In this document: one piece after another, positions 34,027 through 45,486 of the stretch
Numbering within the stretch: position 1 is the first letter of the stretch
Layout: every line of letters starts with the position of its first letter
Source: Owenia fusiformis
Lineage: Eukaryota > Annelida > Polychaeta > Sabellida > Oweniidae
DNA length: 64,000 bases
Direction: 5' to 3'
Assembly (NCBI GenBank): GCA_903813345.2
Contig: CAIIXF020000002.1
Coordinates: forward strand, 7,587,555 to 7,651,554
The notes under the pieces: model-generated
What the model was told of the DNA's origin: nothing
The model's database searches: none
What the model saw: the letters and a program-made list of their open reading frames with translations, nothing else
Made by a program: the position numbers and the translations under genes

Positions 34027-34785
34027 TAACACCCCAGTCACATTTCCTACGGCGACCTTGCGGTCTATCATTTCTGCGGCCAGTAACATTTCTGCGCTCG
34101 CCGTGGAATTTCTGCGCTCTCATACTTTTGCAGTCACATTTCCCATGATATTTCCCAAGGCGAGCGTAGTTTTCCTACGCTCGCCGCAGAAATACACTGA
34201 TTTAATTGATCTGCGGTCGACGCACGGCCTCCGTACGACAAATGTGACTGGGGTGTAAACGTATACAGATTGATCTCCATATAAAGATCTACACCTCAGT
34301 CACATTTGTCGCACGGCGGCCGCAAGTCGACCGCAGAACAATTAAATCGGTGAATTTCTGCGGCGAGCGTAGAAAAACTACGCTCGCCTTGCGGCCTCCG
34401 TACGGCGTATGCAGATTTTTACAGGCCCCAGGGAAGGCGTAGAAATTATAACTCGGAGTTATAATATTTGTTCATTTCTGAGGTCCCCGTAGAAATCAAC
34501 TGGCTCAACAAGATTGAATCATTATTTGTCAATGTTTCACGATCACTTTTCATTTGATATTACATCCTAGCACTTTGAATAACATTTATAAATTGTCCTG
34601 ATGTAAATAAAATGAAAAAAACTATTATTTATCAATATAAATTTAAAATTCACCGTGCGGCTGCCGTGGGAAATGTGACTGCAAAAGTATGAGAGCGCTG
34701 AAATTCTGCGGCGAGCGTAGAAAAGCTACTGGCCGCAGAAATGATAGACCGCAAGGTCGCCGTAGGAAATGTGACTGGGGTGTTA
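34027..34785. mobile_element. GC-rich foldback element, 759 bp
   Basis: The outer ends TAACACCCCAGTCACATTTC and GAAATGTGACTGGGGTGTTA are perfect inverted repeats and extend about 130 bp inward as CpG-rich arms. A second, internal inverted pair around 34240 and 34293 shows a nested copy. A related piece lies at 26418-26638. No coding sequence. Confidence 0.8.
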
Positions 34786-34951
34786 CCTACATGTGTGTGG
34801 AACAATTGACCGCAAGCATTTTTTAAAATTAATTGGCTGAGTAGGAACAGTATCCAATCAAATACTTTAACCATCAATTTGAAACACCAATCAAACCAGT
34901 AGGTTCTAGCAATTTCTGGGAACGACCCATTCAGTAGCTCAACAAATGACA

Positions 34952-35175
34952 TACAGGGTGTTTCATAACGAGCATCTCCAAAAAGTCAATTTGAGAAGAG
35001 ATGGGTCTATATGTATGTACTATATATGAGTCTATTTTATTCTAGACAAACACATTTGGATCAACTAAACATGCTACAATTCAAGAAAGTACAAATGGCA
35101 TCCTTTTGACCTTTATTTATTACAGTTCGAGAAGATCTTTCCTGACGAAAAGCCCACATTATGAAACACCTTACG
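34952..35175. mobile_element. ~220-bp MITE with GGTGTTTCATAA ends
   Basis: Left end ACAGGGTGTTTCATAACG, right end TTATGAAACACCTTACG. Such ends are common in mariner/Tc1-type MITEs. It lies in the 1.6-kb block inserted in flank C. Confidence 0.6.
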
Positions 35176-35232
35176 TTTTCTTATAAGTATAAGTATACGT
35201 TATAAGTTGTATTTTACGTATGTGCGAAATCT

Positions 35233-35383
35233 CTCTAATGTTTTAAGTTTTGAGGTGGAGAGGGGGGTCAACCTCAAATGAAATAACGCGTATTGATATG
35301 CTCCCTTACAACACAGTGCAATAAATTACTTGTAGTCTCAATATATTAATCATATTTGAGAGCAACAAGATAATGGCAACACG
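35233..35383 (+). promoter_or_regulatory. Conserved proximal upstream region of SMB gene C
   Basis: All three paralogues keep this stretch: GGTCAACCTCAAATGAAATA, ATATGCTCCCTTA, GTGCAATAAA, then AGATAATG. In copy C everything farther upstream is separated by a 1.6-kb insertion, so a promoter shared by all copies would have to lie in these 150 bp. The out-of-frame ATG is at 35373. Confidence 0.45.
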
Positions 35384-37219
35384 ATGTTCCGATTTGTCGC
35401 TAATGCAAGCCTGATATTGGCGCTTATGCACTTTTTATTCGTATGCCCCCAATACCAAAAGCACGGCTACCAAATCAAGGATAAAACGCAGAGAGAAACA
35501 ACAAGGCATGGTGCAGAGCTCAACATTTTAAAAAATTATTCTGAAGAACGCAAAACGCTATTTTCACACGATGCGAAATCTGATATTTATTTCCCTGCTT
35601 TGAGAGAAAAGAGGGAAATTCAAAACGAAGCATGTGAGTCGGTTGACATAGATTTCAATTGTAATGACACAAAAAGATCTTGCCGGGAGCGTTGTGGTGA
35701 AAAAGTAACAATGGAAAATGCGACGAGCTTTGTCTGTCACTGTGATGAGTTATGTCAACATTACGGCGACTGTTGTAAAGATTATGGACAACAATGCCGA
35801 GGTTGTAATGCTACTGAACGAGGTGTCGACACGAACCAGACCTTCATTGATATCGGTGATGAAAGGTGCGCCCCTCTTTCTGTTCATGACACACAACGCT
35901 CAGACTACCAATGCATGCGTGTTCAAAGAACCGGTCGTGTGTTCCTGAAAGCCAGTTGTCACACTAACTTTAAGGGGTCTGCATTGGAGAAAAAGTGCTT
36001 CGGTGACGGTGAACCATTCTCAAATATTCCCTGTTACGATGTCATTAAAGGTACACACTACAAGAACAAATATTGCGCCGAGTGTGATTACGTTAAAGCA
36101 GTGAAGTTTTGGAGACCTAAAATCGAATGCCTTTATGGTAATCACTTTAATAAATTAAAAGTTGGAAGCTTAAACATCCCTAGAATCATAGAATTGATTG
36201 AGGATTCGGGAGATATTGGTAGTGGGTGTAGATACGAATATTTGGAACCACTGTTGGACACATACGATCGCGAGAATATTCGGGGGTCTCCGCGTCCTTG
36301 CTTTAGCACGAATTCGGAGTGTGGATTGTGTAAGGACTCACGTCTGGAAGCACTTTGCCATTCCCATGGTTTAGATCCAATTCAAGAAATCAATGTTTTT
36401 CATAATATTTACTGTTGGAAATGTAATCCGCAGTTACATTATGCATCAAACTCGCAACTATACCCTGATCTATGTCGATTGGTCGATAGCTCCGACGGAA
36501 AGTTTTTTTTACCTGAGGATTTACCACTTGTTTCATTTCAAATTTTAATGGACGCTACGGGAGACACCATCAACGTGAGAACTGTTCCGAATGAACAACA
36601 TACGAGGATAGCTGAAGTGGAACTTGTTTGTTCTGATGACCTGGTTAAATGCCGATTGAAACGATGCCTTGGCAATTTGAAACTCGATGGGGATCAATGT
36701 ATTATTCGTGACATTCTTGTGAAAGTGGCGATCAGTTGTAGTATGCCGACAAGGGCAAATTCTAATTTCATCTCGGCTTACATCAATTCACAAATACTAT
36801 TTGAACTTTTCCCACCACTTCACGTTGTTTCCGATCATACAACCTTTAAGATAGAAGGCAATTGGATAACCAATACGTTCAAATTCGATGTTTTGTTTCA
36901 AGACAAACCAAATGTTTTGGAAACAATCAACAAAACAATGGCGAACAGCATTGGTCAGTTGGAGGAGAAATTGAACAACTTTCTTCTTTTGAACAATATG
37001 TCTAATGACGCAGTTCTCGGTGGCATCGAGTACAATGTCGTCTCAGTTCCCGAGAGGGCAGATTCTACGGTGGCCCAAAATAGATCAACAGGGACAGTTA
37101 GAGCAGTGACCGCAGGTACAAAGTCAGCACACAACTCGGCTGGCACATTCATATTACCGATGTTGATGTGGTTTTTGATTTTCAGAATCATTATTCACGT
37201 GCGGATGAATATGACTTGA
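35384..37219 (+). CDS. Somatomedin-B domain membrane protein, paralogue C (611 aa)
   Basis: This is the third intact single-exon paralogue. It has the signal peptide, LREKR site (about 72-76), eight-cysteine somatomedin-B domain (about 99-137), YKNKYCAEC region and C-terminal membrane segment (FILPMLMWFLIFRIII). It lacks two to three residues around the D-x-F-I-D-I-G-D-E-R stretch after the SMB domain. It also has a shortened stalk (NSAGTFIL, where A reads NSADTTTGTFIL). The stop TGA is followed by the 20-bp satellite. Cysteine spacing equals A and B except at these small indels. Role unknown; possibly cell-surface or shed after furin cleavage. Confidence 0.85.
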   Translation: MFRFVANASLILALMHFLFVCPQYQKHGYQIKDKTQRETTRHGAELNILKNYSEERKTLFSHDAKSDIYFPALREKREIQNEACESVDIDFNCNDTKRSCRERCGEKVTMENATSFVCHCDELCQHYGDCCKDYGQQCRGCNATERGVDTNQTFIDIGDERCAPLSVHDTQRSDYQCMRVQRTGRVFLKASCHTNFKGSALEKKCFGDGEPFSNIPCYDVIKGTHYKNKYCAECDYVKAVKFWRPKIECLYGNHFNKLKVGSLNIPRIIELIEDSGDIGSGCRYEYLEPLLDTYDRENIRGSPRPCFSTNSECGLCKDSRLEALCHSHGLDPIQEINVFHNIYCWKCNPQLHYASNSQLYPDLCRLVDSSDGKFFLPEDLPLVSFQILMDATGDTINVRTVPNEQHTRIAEVELVCSDDLVKCRLKRCLGNLKLDGDQCIIRDILVKVAISCSMPTRANSNFISAYINSQILFELFPPLHVVSDHTTFKIEGNWITNTFKFDVLFQDKPNVLETINKTMANSIGQLEEKLNNFLLLNNMSNDAVLGGIEYNVVSVPERADSTVAQNRSTGTVRAVTAGTKSAHNSAGTFILPMLMWFLIFRIIIHVRMNMT

Positions 37220-37450
37220 GATATAGAGATAGACAGAGATATTAAGATATGGACTGAGATATTAGGATATAGATTGAGATATTAAGATATAGACAGAGAT
37301 ATTAAGATATAGACTGAGATATTAAGATCTAGACAGAATTATTTAGATGTAGACAGAGATATTAGATATATTAAAATATAGACATAGATATCAAGATATA
37401 GGCAGAGATATTAAGATATAGACAGAGATATCAAGATATAGGCAGAGATA
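37220..37450 (+). repeat. 20-bp satellite downstream of gene C
   Basis: Same unit as after genes A and B (GAGATATTAAGATATAGAC). Confidence 0.9.
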
Positions 37451-37483
37451 GTGAGTAATTTGAATCTGATTTTTTCAAATGAA

Positions 37484-37760
37484 TGTTAATACAGTAGAAC
37501 CTGTGTAAGTGGAACGCCCTCAGTTCTGCCACTTAGGATGTGTTCCACTTACGGAGGTTTGGGTTCTTAATCCTCCTCATTCTGCCAGTCTTTGGCACAA
37601 AGATTTGGCAATTAAGTTTAAGACTTGTTACTAATAATTCATTTGTTTTAACTGACATTCTTAATCTTACCTATCAAGTTTGAAACAACACATGTCCATC
37701 TCTACAGGATGTTAATCCAATTTGCTGAATGATTATCTTATGAAATCCTAATTTACTGAT
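37484..37760 (+). mobile_element. pogo/Tigger-like MITE (copy C), left part
   Basis: Starts TACAGTAGAACCTGTGTAAG like copy A. At about 37760 it is replaced by unrelated sequence (TTATCCGTTTTGCCCC...), so the right end is missing or displaced. Confidence 0.5.
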
Positions 37761-38762
37761 TATCCGTTTTGCCCCACTCCCAACATTATTTTTGACCATT
37801 GAAAAATCACAGAAGATAGTCCTAGACAAGTATAAAAGATTCGAAAATGTAGACCACAACCCATTAATAAAATGGAACATCAAAGTGCGCGATGATTGAC
37901 AGATAAGAAAATACCACGTATGGAAGAACTTAAAATCTAATTTTTAGGGCCGTTTTGCCCCATGTTCCCTTACGTGAAATGAAGGTTGGCGTTTTTTTAA
38001 ATATGTACTTATACATGTACGTACATATGTACGTATAGCAATGTATTGGTATTGTGAAATAAGTATCTCTACCAATCATTCAAACATGACCGTGCTCTAT
38101 TCGAATTTCTCAACCAATCAGAATGCAGCATAGCCAATATAGAACGTTCTCTAATTCTCCATAGATGCACGACCATGCTCTATTCAATCTGCAATTTGCA
38201 TTGTTTTGAGTGACGTCACATCTCAGCTGCACATCTGGGGCTCTGTCCGGGGATAGCTGTTCGTTTTTACTCCCTCCGTAACTACTGTAACTATTTAACT
38301 ATGACTTCAAGTTTGCAGTCGCATACACCGTATAAAATCTAAAACGGGGAGTAAAATAGAACAGCCCAAACAAATTCTAAAATTTTTCCGGCCGACTTCA
38401 GAATCTTGACAGCATGCGTATTCTTCCTTCATGCCCGTTCCACAGACACGGCTTTTACTAATTTTTATGTTTGAATCGGAATAAATAATGATAGGCCATT
38501 CAATATGGTGAAATTCAGTTGGACAGAATGTTAGTACAAATGCACTCACCTTCGGTTCGTGCTTTGTACAACATTCTGTCCAACTCCTGCTGAATTTCAC
38601 CATATTGAATGGCCTATTATTATTTATTCCTTAATTAGATGATGTACCATGTCAGTCGTTTGTTTCTTTAATATGCTCCCCTCTCTCGTGAAATAAAAAA
38701 TTTCCTTATTTCACTCATTTTTTGATATTATTGCACAGGTTTTCCAAGTTTTTCAAGGTTGT

Positions 38763-38763
<1 letters not shown>
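37761..38763. other. Downstream flank of SMB gene C, no gene
   Basis: 37761-37960 is specific to this copy; from about 37970 colinearity with 19570-19790 returns, with an insertion that includes the inverted repeat 38478-38630. TGACGTCA lies at about 38211, within GAGTGACGTCACATC. Confidence 0.6.
38478..38630. repeat. 153-bp hairpin element
   Basis: Arms of about 65-70 bp are almost perfect: GGAATAAATAATGATAGGCC at the left, GGCCTATTATTATTTATTCC at the right. The loop is near ACCTTCGGTTCGTG. It is not in copy B at the matching place. Confidence 0.85.
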
Positions 38764-38793
<30 letters not shown>

Positions 38794-41280
38794 TTATTTA
38801 TTCACAGTAAAACATTTTGTTTACAGTATATTTGATTTCTTAGTCACTTATATAAATACATAATACTTATTGATTATGAATGGTACGGGGGCACCAGTAT
38901 TATATGAAAAATAAAAATAGCTTAAAATGTGAGTGGTCTTCAGTTTTCTCATTTTTTTGTATACATCCTGAGTTTTGTCCATAGAATGTCATGTGTTTTA
39001 TTTTTTGCGCATGTACTTTCTATAAGTTCATCATTTGTTGCATAGTTTCTCCATTCTGTCATGTTGGGGCGGTTCTTTTTCATTTTACACTTGTAGATAT
39101 ATGTTTTTTGTTTCAGGTGCAGTAAGATGTCTTCAGGTTGGCTGTTTGTTCCAAGAAGAAAACTATCTCGTTTCGGGATATCTTCTTTCAATATACTGCT
39201 GCATTGTTTTAGGAATTCTTTTACAACTACGCAGTCATATAATCCATGTTCTATCGTGTCCAGTTCCTCCTTACACAGATCGCAGATTGGGGAAGATACG
39301 TTGGGTATCTTCATTTCAAATAAGCCTTTGTTGAAGTATATGATTCTCGATATGAGCTTGTATTGGAAACAAATATGTCTGATGTTAACTGTTAGTTTCC
39401 TTGTGTTTAGGTATATTTTTTTCCAGGTTATATTCCGGTTTTGTAGCTTTTCTTCCCACTTCTCCTGTGTCGTTATTGCTGGGTTTAGTATATTGTTCTT
39501 TTTTAGTAGGTATTTGTATGTCATCTTGTTTGGTGACTTTGTGAACCATTCCTTAATGCTTGGCTCCGAGTCTTGTGTACTTTTGTCCTTCATTCGATCT
39601 TTCCATTCTTGTGGTATTGCTGATGTCACTTTTATGACATCCAGAAAACATATGGTTTGAAAGTTGTACTTTCTGATGATCTGTTCTCTTGACATTGGTT
39701 TATCTTTATCGAATATATCTTGAATGGTGTGAATACCATGTTCTTGCCATGTTTTGAAATTCATCACCTGTCCACCTGATTTTATACAGTCATTGTTCCA
39801 TATGTTGGATTCTTTGGGGCATTTTATTTGTCTTGTTGATTCAAACTTTAGGTTACACCAGTTTTTGTAGCAGTGCATTAAGGAATTCAGTTGGAGCCTA
39901 TTTATCTCTTTGTTGTCTTCTTTGAGATTATACTCCCATATTTTTTCTTCATTTAAGTTCTTGATATAATTTTTCCATATGTTTTTCCATTTCCCTTTAC
40001 AGTTTTCATCCATTAGTTTCTTGATCCATTTAAGGTTTAAGTTGCGTATATATGTTTTAATATGAATCATTTCGAGGCCTCCCTCTTCATATGAGTTCAT
40101 AAGGACCCTTCTTTTAATTTTGTCTGGTTTATTGCTCCAAATGAATTTAAAGAGGATATCTTCAATTTCCTTGATAGTGTTTTCTGGTGGGTTGAGTATG
40201 GAGGACATGTATGTAATCTGTGCAATAAGCAGGGCCTTTGTAACAGCTATCTTTCCTATAATGGTTATGTTCCTTGGGGTCCAACTTTTTATAATGTTAT
40301 TTATTCTCAGAATGGCTTTTGGAAAATTCAGATCGTTAATATCTCTCCCGTCCAGCGGTATAGTAATTCCCAGAACATTTATTTCATCTCTCTTGATGGC
40401 AAGATTCAAGGTGTGACAGTCTTCTTCCGTTTTGTCTTGATCTACGTTGCTTCCAATTGTTGCTATTTCTGTTTTGGTGACATTGATGTTAAGTCCGGAA
40501 CAAGCTCCGAAAGTTTTAAAGATATCTAGTGCTTTTTTAGTGATTGGGTGTTTTTTAGCAAGAGGCATGTGTCATCCGCATATTGCGATATCTTTGCTTG
40601 TTCTCCTGGTATGTTCACTCCTTCTATGTCCTTGTTAACGCGAATATTTGTTCCTAGAATTTCAACACAAATTATGAAAAGGTAAGGGCTAAGTGGGCAC
40701 CCTTGCCTCACTCCTCTTTCTAGAGAAAAGTAGTTTGATGAGTAGCCATTGTTCATGATGCAACTTTCTATTGATTTGTAAAAAGTTTGAATCCATTTTA
40801 TTATTGAGGGGCCAAATCCAAAGTATGAAAGTGTTTTTTCTATAAAAGACCATTCTAGAGTATCGAAGGCTTTTTCAAAGTCAATGAAAGCTAGTATCCC
40901 AGGTTGGTTTGTCTTCTTTAGGTGTTCCATTGTGTCTATGATTAAGCGGATGTTTTCCCCTATGTATCGTCCTTTTATAAACCCAGTTTGGTCTTCTTGT
41001 ATGATGTGTTTTAAAGTTTGCTTGATCCTTTCTGCTATACATTTTGTGGCTATTTTGTAGTCGGAGTTTAGTAAGGAGATTGGCCTCCAATTTTTTAGCT
41101 GTTTATGATCTCTGTCCTTCTTTGGAAGGAGGGTTATGATACCTCTTCTTTGTTCGTTTGATAATTCCCCGTTTTGATATGCTGTATTTAAGCTGTTTAC
41201 AAGTAAGGTTATTACTTCATCTACCAGGGCTTTGTAAAATTCATTTGTGAGGCCATCTGACCCCGGTTGTCTGATATTCT
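38764..41280 (-). mobile_element. 5'-truncated LINE (L1/Tx1-like), inserted in flank C
   Basis: On the minus strand the 3' end carries a 23-nt poly(A) (T23 at 38764-38786) just after GAATAAATAAATATATT. The body encodes reverse transcriptase from its first motifs to the C-terminus. It starts within the RT domain, so endonuclease and ORF1 are missing. Copy B lacks the insertion (site at about 19790). No clear target duplication was found. Confidence 0.85.
38949..41279 (-). pseudogene. LINE reverse transcriptase ORF, one frameshift
   Basis: Reading from 41279 down, RT motifs appear in order: SDGLTNEFYK, NWRPISLLN, TGFIKGR, FIDFEKAFD, GVRQGCPLSP and the catalytic QYADDTC at about 40575. The frame is lost in a run of six A just after NTQSL (about 40538) and continues in the frame from 40568 to the stop at 38949. 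One missing A explains the break. The tail has the C-x2-C...H-x4-C pattern (CDLCKEELDTIEHGLYDC). Otherwise open for over 700 codons, so a fairly young copy. Confidence 0.85.
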
Positions 41281-41492
41281 CACTTATGACGAAATCTTTC
41301 TATTTTCTATTTCTAAAAATTATTCGACTTAATTGTAGAGTAAATAAATTTCTAACTGCTAAAATATTGTATTATCATCTGTATTATCTAGATAAATCTA
41401 TATTTTTTAAAACCTAAAGTATCAATATCGTGAACCTTTTGAACACACATGTCTCAGTCATAAAAAATAATGTATATAGATATATTGAGATT
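41281..41492 (+). other. Downstream flank of SMB segment C, end
   Basis: Colinear with 19790-19985 of copy B up to CACACATGTCTCAGT, where B enters the transposon instead. Confidence 0.75.
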
Positions 41493-42700
41493 ATCCTATA
41501 TGAGGTTCAGGATATTGGGATTATCCCGAGGCCAATATAATATCACTGCCCGAGGGCCATAGGTCCCGAGGAACCGACCGAACCGACTATAGGATGATCT
41601 GTGTATCCCATGCTTATCACATTGTTCAATTGGCCAAAGCTGGAAAATTTGCAACCATCCGTGGAATTATTTTAAAATATTCATGTCCAGTTTTGTATTC
41701 TTGTCCGTAGCCGGGTTTTCCTGTTCAAATCTTTGATAATTAACGTGGCATACTGCTCCTTCCCTTCGTTAATGCATCAAACAGATCGCGTTGTCTGCGT
41801 TTTTCTCCATTGTCGTTTACAGTATGCGAACGTTACAGAAAAGAACCAATACGGGAACAGCGATTATGACGTAGCGGGCAGATACACTATATCTGCCCGC
41901 TCGGAGCGGAACGTAAAGCTATATCTGCCCGCTGATGAAAATATTTATAAGTTTTTACAAACCGGCTTTATGTACCCGTAACACGTCCAAGTATGGGATA
42001 ATATCCTATATGAGGTTCGGGATATTGGGATTAACAAATATACAGATATTGGGATGAGCAAATATAATATAGCTGCCCGAGGGCCGCAGGTCCCGAGGGA
42101 AAATATATTATATTGGCCATGTTTATCCCATACCAATCTTGGTCATCTGGTTCACATTGTTCAATTGTGGAAATATTGTAAAATATTCATGTCCAGTTTT
42201 GTTTACTTGGCCGTGGGCGGATTTTCCTGTTCTCTCAAATATTCCCATATTTATTTTCTTGAATTTCTGATTGATTAAGTGGATGCTCCTTCCTTTTTAA
42301 ACCATCAAACAGATCCCGATTGTCTGTGTTTTCTCCATTGTCGTTTACAGCCATTACGTGAACGTTACAAATTAAGAACAAATATGCGAGCGGCGATTAT
42401 GACGTAGTGGGCAGATTTACTATATCTGCCCGCTCGAATTGCGGGACGTAAAGCTCTATCTGCCCGCTGATGAAAATATAAGTTCTTACAAACCAGTGTA
42501 AAAGAAATTATGGTCCCCTGGGGATTATGGTCCCCTTTCTTAAAGGCCCTTACTGGCCCCGATTGTGGATACAATAATAAGGGAAAGAGTTGTATTTAGG
42601 TCACCATATAAAACAATGGAAAGTAAGACCATAATTTGATAGGACCTCCTACCCTTTTACACCTGCTTTATGTACCTGTAACACGTCCAAGTATGGGATA
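41493..42700 (+). repeat. ~500-bp tandem duplication with palindromic modules
   Basis: Unit 1 is 41493-41998; unit 2 is 41999-42700 and is longer because a MITE inserted at 42496. Each unit has a hairpin with loop GCCCGAGGGCC...GGTCCCGAGG, the block TCTCCATTGTCGTTTACAG and a palindrome around GGGCAGATACACTATATCTG. No gene supported. Confidence 0.8.
42496..42662. mobile_element. 167-bp MITE, copy 1
   Basis: Ends GTGTAAAAG and CTTTTACAC. Unit 1 of the tandem duplication reads AAACCGGCTTTATG at the same place, the empty site. A second copy is at 61888-62052. Confidence 0.8.
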
Positions 42701-43115
42701 AATATATTTATCCGATGGATACTAAATAAAAGTTCAAATTCAAGGTTATATGCTCAGTAAAAATGAGTAACATTTTTCATGCAATCTTTTTATAAAAATA
42801 AGGTCACAGAAAATAAAATGAAAAAATAGAATAGAATTAGAAAACAAAAACTTTAGGTCAAATTATTTGAAGTCCATACAAAAAAAAGCGACCATCGGAT
42901 AAATATGCGCTCACTCGTGGAGATGAGCGATATCCACTCATGGATAAAATGGTATCCCTCAAAAATCATAGGATATCCTCTATTTATCCCTTGGTTGCAA
43001 GGATATAGATCGAATATCACATGAAGATATATTTGATATATATCACAAACCATCGAATATCACTTTTGAATATCACGTCTTAAAAAGTGATATTCGATGG
43101 TTTGAAAAGTGATAA
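42701..43115. other. Intergenic, AT-rich
   Basis: It contains several GATATTCGATGG/CCATCGAATATC-type inverted motifs around 43050-43100. No gene seen. Confidence 0.4.
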
Positions 43116-44895
43116 TCGTAATTGGTAGAAAGGAACAATAAAAAACAATCGCACAAAAAAACAAAAATGTTAACAAAAACAGTTATATAAAATATATTTT
43201 AATAATTTTTGCATTAAATTGTTGTCAATCCGTCAACATTACACAAAGGACCGTGTTTTTTACAGAATCTTTTCAATAGTTGGTTTAAGAGAAAAACATT
43301 GTTGAATTCAGTTCACCATATCAATGCCAATCCTTTCACCTAGAATACATAATAATAATATGCAAATTGGCAAACTTAATGCATCCGTCAGTTATACAGA
43401 CAATCTGCATTTTCAACTACCAGTGGCACTTTTTGCACTCTTGGCCTTGGAGCTCTTTAAAGTGTCCGACATTTTGATTACTTAAAGCATTTATGTTCTG
43501 GATTTTACTGGGTTTAAGGAGGAATATAGCCGAAGAACGACAGGCCCGAAGTTATTAATTCTCCTAAGGCCCAGTGTGAATGGTATATCTAACTAATCCC
43601 CACACTGACTCTAATGGCCTAATGATCCAATTTTAGGAAAATTTGATTTCTTTTGTATTATCTATGAGGTAAGTGTGTTGAGAAGTGAGTGGGTGTAATT
43701 AGTTCGATCAACTTCAGTGCACTGCATGTAGCAGGCCATGTTTAGTTTAGAATTTTCTAGATTCTTACTATTCAACTACTAGGTGGGTGAAACGGGTTTA
43801 ATTAGTTCAGCTTCAGTGCACTGTATGTGCCAGTCCAGGTGTAAACATTAGGCCAAAAACTACAAATCATATTTTGTGCCACGCTGGTTTTGGAGTTTGC
43901 CAAATGTCCATTCTTTATAACCAATAGAAAAAGAATGCACTCTACTTTGTTACAGCTGTATATTCTTTGAAATAAACTATAATTCATTCCATTTTGTTGT
44001 TATCAAAGTTGGGTTAATTTAGTTTAGACTTAAATAACCTTTTTTGTGGTTTCGATGTTTGGTAATGGTTATCCAGGGGTGATGACAAACATGGTGAACT
44101 GATACGGTTTCTTTGTACATATATTCTAGATACAGTAGTTTAATGGGATATTGAGGTATGTTATTGCCTTTTGTTCTCTCGCTAATTGCATTTTTTCTTT
44201 GTTTAGCCTGAGACGAACATAAATTATGTTAGTCTCAGGTTTATCTGATGAATAGTCAATACTTTTATAAGCTATATTCAGTTCATATAGAGCTTCTTTG
44301 GACAACAAATTGGTATTGCTGTTGATCAGGTATTGCTATTGAGGTATTTCAATCGAGTTGATTATGTCGTATGTATGATAAGTACCTTGCCATGAAGGGG
44401 AACTCGGCCTGTCGACGACCAGCTTATCATTTCAAACCTCAACAGGTATGGAATACAACAATTATGCACGGTCGGTCCCTTGGGATATTCCCTGTATCCA
44501 AAACCTTCCAGTGCATAATCCCTACATGTATATATTCCATCTAATGACCCTCTTATAGCAATGTATCGCAGTGGATCACGAATACTGATAAACAATGCAT
44601 GGACATTAATGGACGTAAAAATATATGTTCTATTATAAATGGATGGCTGTTTTATAAAACTAGGTGTAATCAAATCTGTGTCGATTACATGTAGAATGGT
44701 AGTAACATATTTGATACATAATCAGGCAAAATACGTCTATGAACTGTATATTAGGAACAATTCCAGTGTACTGTGTAGCTTTCTTCGGTCGGATAATGTT
44801 GGGTCATATATGAACAAGAACCCCCCCCCCCCCCTCCCCCCCCCCCCCCCGACGTCAACTTGCGTGTATTGAAGAATAACAGGGACTTTTGTAAA
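43116..44895 (+). repeat. Segmental duplication D, copy 2
   Basis: Aligns with about 7650-9620. It lacks the 37-bp-arm inverted repeat and the 123-bp MITE of copy 1, but has its own insertions near 43300-43460, 44205-44235 and 44420-44520. No gene. Confidence 0.8.
44820..44851 (+). repeat. Poly-C tract
   Basis: About 30 bases, nearly all C with a T in the middle. Copy 1 has only a short run here (about 9588), so the tract expanded. Confidence 0.9.
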
Positions 44896-45486
44896 ATTCG
44901 TTATGGTGTTTATGTGCAACTTCCCTTCGGAAACCTTCGGACGGCTTCGGAAACACGCGCAAAGTTGGGGTTCGCATGTTTACAATCGTTGACAATTTAC
45001 CCGATTTGCAAGGTTGTCTGTTGCATTTAGTGAATTCGTTCATTTGTGAGGAGGTATTTCTAGAACAGTCTATCAAGTAATTTTAATTTGAATCAATTGC
45101 ATACCTCCAAGAAGTATATCACAATCGTCAAAAAATTAAAGAGGGGAACCGGATTTGAACACGGGTTCCAGGTTTGGTACACCTACCTTTCAAATATCCT
45201 CCTACCATTCTACATGTAATTGACAACTATTGAATGGTTGTCGAGGTGATGAAATTGCTGTAAGTATTGACCTACATATAGTTTATTTAGGTTGACTCTT
45301 TTAACAGTTTCTTTTTAAGTGATTCCATATCAATCTTTTAAAATGTGTGAAAACAATTTAAGAATGACCGGGAAGGACTCTTAAGGTTTTAGCTGTAGCA
45401 GGGGGGACGGGACTTATTTGACACCCGGTATTACTAAAAACAGTGTGACATATTACATAAACAATGGACGCGTCAATCAGACCGTT
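44896..45486. other. Intergenic, no gene
   Basis: Unique spacer. A tRNA-like B-box string occurs on the minus strand near 45160 but without a tRNA fold. Confidence 0.4.

Noticed and set aside
39035-39660. Plus-strand frames of 99 and 177 codons
   Set aside because: They are antisense to the LINE reverse transcriptase, whose motifs explain the open reading.
45135-45185. tRNA-like string on the minus strand (GTTCAAATCCGGTTCCCC)
   Set aside because: It looks like a T-loop and acceptor end, but no A-box, anticodon arm or pairing 5' acceptor strand is present; at best an old SINE remnant.
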